Source: Pseudomonadota bacterium (GTDB lineage Bacteria; Myxococcota; Myxococcia; Myxococcales; Myxococcaceae). From it: DNA of 9,510 nucleotides. Positions 1-4,327 of the stretch are shown one piece after another (within the stretch, counting starts at the first letter, position 1; the number at the start of each line of letters is the position of its first letter). The notes beneath the pieces are model-generated. The model was given only the letters and a program-made list of their open reading frames with translations. It did no database searches and was not told the DNA's origin. Made by a program: the position numbers and the translations under genes. The stretch lies in assembly GCA_023424585.1 (NCBI GenBank), contig JAFADT010000643.1:1-9510 (forward strand), in the 5' to 3' direction.

Positions 1-222
1 GGGCTGGACCCGGAGCGCCTGAGCGCCACGGGCCACGCCGCGTACCGGCCGCTGGTGCCCGACGACAGCCCGCTCCACCGCGCCAGCAACCGGCGCGTCA
101 CGCTGCGGCTGTCTCCCACGCCGGTGACGCCGGAGCGCGCGGCCGTGGCCCTCACGGAGCCGCCGCCGCGGCCCATGAAGCGCCAGGCGAAGGCCAAGGC
201 GAAGAAGACGGCGCAGCGCTGA
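1..222 (+). CDS. OmpA/MotB-like C-terminal domain protein (3' end only)
   Basis: Only the last 73 codons are present; the gene enters from the left edge in frame 1 and stops at TGA 220-222. The visible part is the end of an OmpA-like domain: LDPERLSATGHAAYRPLVP, then a short gap and NRRVTLRL, matching the family's G-x-G-x-x-x-P and NRRV blocks. In this family the Arg of NRRV contacts the diaminopimelate of peptidoglycan. The domain is followed by a roughly 35-residue tail rich in Pro, Ala and Lys that ends in a Lys/Ala/Arg run. The family role is non-covalent anchoring of an envelope protein to peptidoglycan in the periplasm. Whether this is a MotB-type stator, a Pal-like lipoprotein or a larger multidomain OmpA protein cannot be told because the N-terminus is missing. 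An 80-base gap separates it from the next gene on the same strand. Confidence 0.85.
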   Translation, partial: GLDPERLSATGHAAYRPLVPDDSPLHRASNRRVTLRLSPTPVTPERAAVALTEPPPRPMKRQAKAKAKKTAQR

Positions 223-302
223 CGCGCGTGGAGTGAATAGAGCGCCGGGCCGCCCGTCAGGGGTGCAGAGGGCGTCACCCCGCCCCTGCCTCGGAGCCTC
301 CC

Positions 303-1187
303 GTGTCCGCCTTCCGCCCCGCGCTGTGCGCCACCTTCGCCGCCGGCCTCCTCCTGGCCGCGTCTCCCGCCGAGGCCCGCTTCGGAAAGAGGACCTCGGA
401 CACCTCCGAGCACAAGAAGGACGACAGGCAGCGCGACGGCAAGCGCGACGACAGGGGCCCCCAGGTCCACGCCGCCACGCCCATCCGCGCCAGCTCGCGG
501 AGCGAAGCCCACGCCTACCGTCCTCCGCCTCCGCCCCCGCGCGTCCGGCCCTCGTACTCCGCGCACGTCTACGGTGACGCCATCGTGGCCGCCGCGGAGC
601 TGCTGACCGTCGCCGCGGAGACCTCCAGCCCCCAGCCCGCCGTGGTCGTCCAGCAGCAGCGCGACGTCCCGCCGATCGCGCTGCGCACGGGCCTCAACAT
701 GGCCATCCTGGGCGGCGGCGTCGCCGGGGACGCGTTCCTGGGCATCGAGGGAGAGGCGCTGGGCATCGCCGTGCAGGGCACGCAGCTGGTGCTGCCCACC
801 GACGACGGCTCGCCCGGCACGGATGACCTCCGCCTGGCGACCGTGCACATCACCTGGTCGCCCGTGGCCACCGACCGCGTGCGCTGGCGCCTCGAGGGCG
901 GCATCTCCACCGCCCAGGCGCCGGACGTCTTCTTCGCGGGCCCCAGCCTCGCCACGTCCCTGGAGGTCACCGTGTCGGGGCCGGTGGACCTGGAGGCGCG
1001 CGTGCAGGGCACCGCGGGCGCCTACCGGCAGCTGGACGCGAGCGCCGGCCTGGCGCTGCACCTGGGCGCGCTCGTGATGCGCGGCGGGATGCGCAGCCTC
1101 ATCCTGGACGACGCGGGCCAGGTGGACGGCATCCAGCACGTGGACAGCTTCGTGGGCCCCTACGCCGGCGCCGGCCTGGCCTTCTGA
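303..1187 (+). CDS. Exported protein with probable outer-membrane C-terminal domain, tandem paralogue 1
   Basis: 294 residues, function not recognised. It starts at GTG 303 with GGAG at 293-296 six bases upstream. Residues 1-25 form a signal peptide ending PAEA, with cleavage expected before RFGKR. Residues 26-70 are a highly charged, low-complexity linker (Lys/Arg/Asp), followed by a six-proline run near 74-79. From about residue 131 to the end there is a Gly-rich alternating pattern typical of beta strands, containing APDVFFAGPSLATSLE (206-221), LALHLGAL (around 270) and a final GPYAGAGLAF. The terminal Phe is the usual outer-membrane beta-barrel recognition signal, so outer-membrane location is inferred. 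The downstream gene at 1349-2182 is a clear paralogue: it shares the PAEARFGKR junction and the C-terminal half, while the linker is diverged. A periplasmic or surface beta-sandwich is the alternative. Confidence 0.8.
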   Translation: MSAFRPALCATFAAGLLLAASPAEARFGKRTSDTSEHKKDDRQRDGKRDDRGPQVHAATPIRASSRSEAHAYRPPPPPPRVRPSYSAHVYGDAIVAAAELLTVAAETSSPQPAVVVQQQRDVPPIALRTGLNMAILGGGVAGDAFLGIEGEALGIAVQGTQLVLPTDDGSPGTDDLRLATVHITWSPVATDRVRWRLEGGISTAQAPDVFFAGPSLATSLEVTVSGPVDLEARVQGTAGAYRQLDASAGLALHLGALVMRGGMRSLILDDAGQVDGIQHVDSFVGPYAGAGLAF

Positions 1188-1333
1188 AGCACCCGCGTGT
1201 CCAGGGGTGCACATGCCCCCTTCCGGACACCACCCCCCGCCCCGGGGGTCCTGGCTTCGCCGGGGGTGCCGAGGGTTGAATATTCCGGGCGAGCAGGCGT
1301 CCACATGCCGCGGCCCATCCCGTGGGCCCATGA

Positions 1334-1343
1334 AGAGGAGGGG
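1334..1343 (+). promoter_or_regulatory. Strong ribosome binding site deciding the GTG start of paralogue 2
   Basis: AGGAGG at 1336-1341, inside AGAGGAGGGG, lies seven bases before GTG 1349. This favours that start over the out-of-frame ATG at 1330. The signal peptide beginning MGFWK supports the same choice. Confidence 0.75.
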
Positions 1344-1348
1344 TCGCC

Positions 1349-2182
1349 GTGGGCTTCTGGAAGACGCTGTGCGCCGCGCTCGCTGTCTGCGCCCTGCTGG
1401 GGTCCGCGCCCGCCGAGGCCCGCTTCGGCAAGCGCTCCAGGCCGAGCACCTCCGACGCCAGGGACTCCGACGACGCGGACGGCAAGCAGGAGCACCGCGC
1501 CACGCCCGTGGGCCGCGCCTCGGACGCGCCGGTGCGCTCCAGCGTGCGCGCCTCCGGCGTCGGCATCGGCTGGTTCGACGTGCTCTTCATCAGCGGCCCG
1601 GCCAGCTACCACCGCCGCGCGCGCGTGGAGGTGCCCCGCGGTCAGCGCGCGCCCCGGCCCGCGCCGCTCGTGCACCTCAACGTGCAGGGCGACAGCTTCG
1701 GCGACGTCGGCGGCGCGCTGGACCTCTTCATGGCCCTGGACGGCCAGCGCTGGGGCATGGACGCGCGCGTCAGCGGCATCGCGCTGGAGTCGGACGACGG
1801 CTCGGCGGACACGGACCGGCTGACGCTGCTGGACGCGCACCTCACCCTCGCCCCCTGGTCCACCGAGCGCGGCCGCTTCCGCATGGAGGCCGGCATCGCC
1901 AGCGCGCACGCCCCGGACGCCATCTTCGTGGGGCCCAGCCTCGCGGCGTCGCTGGAGGCGTGCATCGGCCCCTCGCCCTTCGACGTCGAGGCGCGCATCC
2001 AGGTGGTGCCCTTCCCGCACCGCCAGGTGGACATGCAGGCCGGCCTCGCGCTGCACCTGGGCGCCCTCAACCTGCGCGGCGGCTGGCGCACCCTGTACCT
2101 CAACGACGGCGGCCACCTGGACGGCGTGGTGCACGCGGACCTCTTCTCCGGTCCCTACGCGGGCCTGGGCCTGTCGTTCTGA
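1349..2182 (+). CDS. Exported protein with probable outer-membrane C-terminal domain, tandem paralogue 2
   Basis: 277 residues, function not recognised. GTG start with a near-perfect Shine-Dalgarno. The signal peptide spans residues 1-24, ending PAEA before RFGKR, identical at the junction to the preceding gene. Residues 25-70 are a charged Ser/Asp/Arg linker unrelated in detail to that of paralogue 1. From about residue 108 the two proteins align to the end: APDAIFVGPSLAASLE (188-203), LALHLGALNLRGG (about 233-245), and a final GPYAGLGLSF with terminal Phe. The two genes are therefore a tandem duplication in which the secretion signal and C-terminal domain are kept and the middle has diverged. 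The spacing of 161 bases, with its own strong ribosome site, allows either independent transcription or read-through. The repeated Gly/aromatic beta pattern and terminal Phe suggest outer-membrane insertion; this is inference. Confidence 0.8.
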   Translation: MGFWKTLCAALAVCALLGSAPAEARFGKRSRPSTSDARDSDDADGKQEHRATPVGRASDAPVRSSVRASGVGIGWFDVLFISGPASYHRRARVEVPRGQRAPRPAPLVHLNVQGDSFGDVGGALDLFMALDGQRWGMDARVSGIALESDDGSADTDRLTLLDAHLTLAPWSTERGRFRMEAGIASAHAPDAIFVGPSLAASLEACIGPSPFDVEARIQVVPFPHRQVDMQAGLALHLGALNLRGGWRTLYLNDGGHLDGVVHADLFSGPYAGLGLSF

Positions 2183-2200
2183 GGGCCGGAAGCCTGAAGT

Positions 2201-2241
2201 AAAAACTCCCGGGGTCCCCGCGCACCGTGCGGCCCCGGGAG
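2201..2241 (-). terminator. Intrinsic terminator of the nucleotidyltransferase gene
   Basis: A perfect 9-bp inverted repeat, CTCCCGGGG (2206-2214) and CCCCGGGAG (2233-2241), has an 18-base interior that can itself fold (GCAC-c-GTGC). Read on the minus strand the stem is followed directly by TTTTT (the A run at 2201-2205). It lies 14 bases past the TAG stop at 2256-2258. The plus-strand side has no T run, so it should mainly stop minus-strand transcripts, protecting the convergent gene that ends at 2182. Confidence 0.85.
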
Positions 2242-2255
2242 CGTCCGCTCGCGGC

Positions 2256-2936
2256 CTAGTCCTCCGACGACGCCGCGTAGGACGCCGGGGCGGACTCCGC
2301 GCCGGCGCCGTTGGCCGCGTTCGCGCGCTTCACGCGCCGCTTGGGCGGCGGGGCCAGCTTGGGCTCCATGCTGAAGACGCGCCCATAAACATCCGGCCCG
2401 TTGATGTTCACGATGACGCCGGGGTCCTTCACCTCCAGGGGCCGCGGCTTGAGCGCGTTGAGCGCCGCGTCCAGGTCGTCGCCCTGCGCGTCGAGGAGCT
2501 TGCGCGCCGCGTCCCGGGACAGCACCACCGGCCAGCCCATGGCGATGTCGTACTTCGGCCGCACGGCCTCGTCGTTGCGGACCTCCCGGTCCTTGAGCAG
2601 GGCCTTGATGGTGGTGACGCGCAGCGCTGGCATGTCCACCGGATGCAGCAGCACCACGTCCGCGTCCTCGGCCATGGCCGCCTCCAGCCCGGCCTTCACG
2701 GACGCCATCAGGCTCTTCTCCCAGTCCCTGCTCGTCACCAGCTCCAGGCTCGGGTGCTGCTCGCGCACCTTGTCCTCTTCGAAGCCCACCACGCCCAGCA
2801 CCCCGCACCCCGCCTTCCCGAAGGTGGACGCCAGCGACTGGAGGAAGCTCTTGTTCCCCTCATGCTCGATGAGCGCCTTGGGGTGGGGCATCCGCCGGGG
2901 CTTGCCCGCCGCCAGGATGATCGCCACTGCCTTCAT
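2256..2936 (-). CDS. MobA/MocA-like nucleotidyltransferase (NTP_transf_3-type)
   Basis: 226 residues, cytoplasmic. The start is ATG at 2936 with AGGAGG (complement of 2943-2948) six bases upstream; the reading frame extends further but without family similarity. The N-terminus IILAAGKPRRMPHPKAL (6-22) is the nucleotide-binding signature of the MobA/MocA/IspD superfamily (usual form LAAGxSxRMGxPK). DADVVLLHPVDMPAL (91-105) carries the metal-binding Asp of the PxDxP block. MGWPVVLSRD (133-142) matches the GHPvll segment, and NINGPDVY (177-184) the late INTPeDy-type block. Family members transfer CMP or GMP to molybdopterin or activate sugar phosphates as NDP-sugars. The substrate cannot be assigned and no molybdenum-cofactor gene is nearby. 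Residues 192-226 are a low-complexity Pro/Lys/Ala/Ser tail beyond the fold. Oddities: the usual Ser/Gly after AAG is KP, the Gly after RM is Pro, and GHP is GWP. Confidence 0.85.
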   Translation of the reverse strand: MKAVAIILAAGKPRRMPHPKALIEHEGNKSFLQSLASTFGKAGCGVLGVVGFEEDKVREQHPSLELVTSRDWEKSLMASVKAGLEAAMAEDADVVLLHPVDMPALRVTTIKALLKDREVRNDEAVRPKYDIAMGWPVVLSRDAARKLLDAQGDDLDAALNALKPRPLEVKDPGVIVNINGPDVYGRVFSMEPKLAPPPKRRVKRANAANGAGAESAPASYAASSED

Positions 2937-2977
2937 GACCCGCCTCCTCGCCCTCGACGGAAAGCCGGGGGCACCGC

Positions 2978-2990
2978 CAACAGGCTGTTG
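2978..2990. promoter_or_regulatory. Perfect hyphenated palindrome upstream of the nucleotidyltransferase, possible operator
   Basis: CAACAG-g-CTGTTG is a perfect 6+1+6 inverted repeat 42-54 bases before the ATG at 2936, within the 227-base gap that must hold this gene's promoter if it has its own. No convincing -10/-35 pair could be placed beside it. The rest of the gap (2937-3163) shows only the ribosome site at 2943-2948. A protein-binding site is possible; chance is not excluded. Confidence 0.3.
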
Positions 2991-3163
2991 ACCTCCTTCC
3001 GGGATTGCAGCCCGCCCGCCAGTACGAGTCGTCAGACAGCCGCCAGTCATACCTGGAGGTGTTCGCTGCCCGCCCTTTCGGCAAGGGAGGGTGTCCACCA
3101 GCGGTCAGGCGACCGGGCCCCGGGGCTTCCCCTCCCTCGCGCCGGATGGCGACAGGGGGCCTT

Positions 3164-3478
3164 TCAGTGCAGCCAGCCGCTGGAGGCCGCCAGCCGCAGC
3201 GGAGCGGCGACCTCCATGGTCGTTTCTTCCGGCGCCTCCAGCGCCTTGACGGTCAGAATTTCAGCCAGCCGGGCCAGCGGGCGGCGGCGGGCCACGCGGT
3301 GCAGCTCGTCCTCGGTCACCTCGCCCAGCAGGTCGCCGTCACGCCCCTCCACCACGGGCAGCACGTGCACGCCGTGGCGGTACATCTGCTGGAGCGCGCC
3401 CAGGACGGTGTCCTCGGGGAACAGGGTGATGGCGCGGGAGATGAGGGTCTGGAGCTCAGGGCTGCGGCACATCGACAC
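3164..3478 (-). CDS. Small CBS-domain protein with a truncated second CBS half
   Basis: 104 residues, no signal peptide or membrane segment, so probably cytoplasmic. The start is read as GTG 3478 because GGAGG (complement of 3485-3489) sits exactly six bases away; the ATG at 3472 would leave 12 bases. Residues 9-59 form one full CBS domain: LISRAITLFPEDTVLGALQQ, then MYRHGVHVLPVVEG and LLGEVTEDEL. The family's beta-LPVV-beta and G-x-[VI]-T-x-x-[DE]-L blocks are evident. CBS domains normally work in pairs (Bateman module) and bind adenosyl ligands such as AMP, ATP or SAM. Here a second begins at about 74 (ILTVKALEAPEETTMEVAAPLRLA) but stops at residue 104, before its LPVV half. It may dimerise to complete the module, or be a truncated relic. 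It follows the secreted-protein gene on the same strand with a 114-base gap. Confidence 0.75.
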   Translation of the reverse strand: MSMCRSPELQTLISRAITLFPEDTVLGALQQMYRHGVHVLPVVEGRDGDLLGEVTEDELHRVARRRPLARLAEILTVKALEAPEETTMEVAAPLRLAASSGWLH

Positions 3479-3484
3479 GTGAGG

Positions 3485-3522
3485 CCTCCGGTGCTCGGCG
3501 TACGGGCGCCGTGTACCGGAGG
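3485..3522 (-). promoter_or_regulatory. Hairpin that buries the CBS gene's Shine-Dalgarno
   Basis: Two 16-base arms (3485-3500 and 3507-3522) pair at 14 of 16 positions around the six-base loop TACGGG, with only two mismatches flanking a central pair. In the minus-strand mRNA the 3' arm ends in GGAGG, the ribosome site of the GTG at 3478, and it pairs with CCTCC at the start of the 5' arm. No U run follows, so it is not an intrinsic terminator. The geometry is that of a translation-controlling leader hairpin; function is inferred. Confidence 0.5.
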
Positions 3523-3592
3523 GCCTTAGCAATCCGCTTGCCGACGTCCCCCTAGGCTCCAGGGCCCCCCGCGGATCCGCCCGCCCGCGCCC

Positions 3593-4129
3593 CTACTTCT
3601 TCGCCGCGGGCTTCACCGACTCCACCAGCTTGCGGAAGTCCTTCTCCGCGCCGCTCACCGTCTTCTCCGGCCCGGTGAGCTTGTAGAAGAGGGCGCCCTC
3701 CGGCCCCTCCACGATGGCGCCGCGCAGCTTGAACTTCGGCTTGGGCGTGGCGGGTCCCATCATGGGACCGCCGCCCGCGTACGTGCCCTTCACCTCCACC
3801 GTGGTGACGGGCAGCCCGTTCACCTTCTCCTGCTTCGTCTTCGCGTCCTTGTCCTCCAGGGGCTTGCCGTCGGGCTTCTGGAACTGCGCCACCCAGCGCT
3901 TCACGTTCGCGTCCACCGCGCCGCCCTGCCCCTGCCCGAAATAGAAGACAGCCATTTCCGCGTCTTCCGAGTCTCCCTTCGCCGCCGGCACCTTGTATGT
4001 CGCCGCGCGCATGGGCCGGGGAGGCTGGGCGGTCCACTCCGCGGGCGCGCTCCACGTCAGGCCTCCGGCCTCCTCCGCGCTCGCGCCCATCGCCACGGTC
4101 AACGCCAACACAGTCAGCAGTCGTTTCAT
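3593..4129 (-). CDS. Secreted/periplasmic protein of unknown function
   Basis: 178 residues. The start is ATG 4129, chosen because it begins a standard signal peptide, MKRLLTVLALTVAMGASA (1-18), cleaved before EEAGG; the frame extends upstream without a better start. The mature protein opens LTWSAPAEWTAQPPRPMRAATY (24-45), followed by MAVFYFGQGQGG (59-70), NVKRWVAQFQ (75-84), VNGLPVTTVEVKGTY (103-117) and GAIVEGPEGALFYKLTGP (137-154). It ends in a Lys/Ala tail. No lipobox Cys and no cysteine in the mature chain, so a soluble periplasmic or exported domain is expected. I recognise the layout as a conserved hypothetical family but know no activity for it. There is no good Shine-Dalgarno before the ATG. 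It is divergent from the lipase gene, sharing the 198-base gap 4130-4327, and heads the minus-strand block. Confidence 0.75.
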   Translation of the reverse strand: MKRLLTVLALTVAMGASAEEAGGLTWSAPAEWTAQPPRPMRAATYKVPAAKGDSEDAEMAVFYFGQGQGGAVDANVKRWVAQFQKPDGKPLEDKDAKTKQEKVNGLPVTTVEVKGTYAGGGPMMGPATPKPKFKLRGAIVEGPEGALFYKLTGPEKTVSGAEKDFRKLVESVKPAAKK

Positions 4130-4247
4130 GGACGGCAGCGTATCCGCGTTCTTTCGCGCGTCACGCTCCGCTCCAACGCACCCAGCGTGAGACGTCCACC
4201 CATGCACGCGGCGCCACCCCACACCTGACTCGGCGCGTCAACCCCTC

Positions 4248-4280
4248 TCACTTTGTGACTGGGGAACGGCGTGCTACTCA
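4248..4280 (+). promoter_or_regulatory. Candidate promoter of the lipase-fadL operon with overlapping palindrome
   Basis: TTGTGA (4253-4258, four of six to the sigma-70 -35) and TACTCA (4275-4280, a weak -10) are 16 bases apart, the latter preceded by an extended TG (4272-4273). The inverted repeat TCAC-ttt-GTGA (4248-4258) overlaps the -35. The implied leader of about 40 bases ends at the ATG 4328. The -10 match is poor, so this is only a candidate. The remainder of the 4130-4327 gap shows nothing else convincing. Confidence 0.3.
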
Positions 4281-4311
4281 CTGACTTGTTTCCAGCAGTT
4301 CACCTTGGGCT

Positions 4312-4318
4312 GGAGGGG
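4312..4318 (+). promoter_or_regulatory. Ribosome binding site of the lipase gene
   Basis: GGAGGGG nine bases before ATG 4328. It fixes the start at the residue that gives a proper lipoprotein signal, rather than the in-frame codon at 4271, which would put 19 unrelated residues before the signal. Confidence 0.75.
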
Positions 4319-4327
4319 ATTCCCACC

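Noticed and set aside
258..288. GC-rich hairpin (GGGGTG with CACCCC, or CAGGGG with CCCCTG) after the OmpA-like gene, considered as a terminator
   Set aside because: Short stems, competing pairings and no T run; not supportable as an intrinsic terminator.
1278..1285. AT-rich palindrome GAATATTC before paralogue 2, considered as a promoter -10 or operator
   Set aside because: No -35 at a suitable distance and only eight bases long; notable only against the GC-rich background.
1160..2202. Long frames on both strands over paralogue 2
   Set aside because: They lack family similarity. The GTG 1349 frame has a signal peptide, a ribosome site and a clear paralogue next door.
2937..3098. N-terminal extension of the nucleotidyltransferase to 3098
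   Set aside because: The additional 54 residues have no family similarity, while ATG 2936 has an ideal ribosome site and begins exactly at the MKAVAIILAAG fold start.
3571..3580. Palindrome GCGGATCCGC downstream of the secreted-protein gene
   Set aside because: Too short with no loop or T run to be a terminator; expected by chance in such GC-rich sequence.
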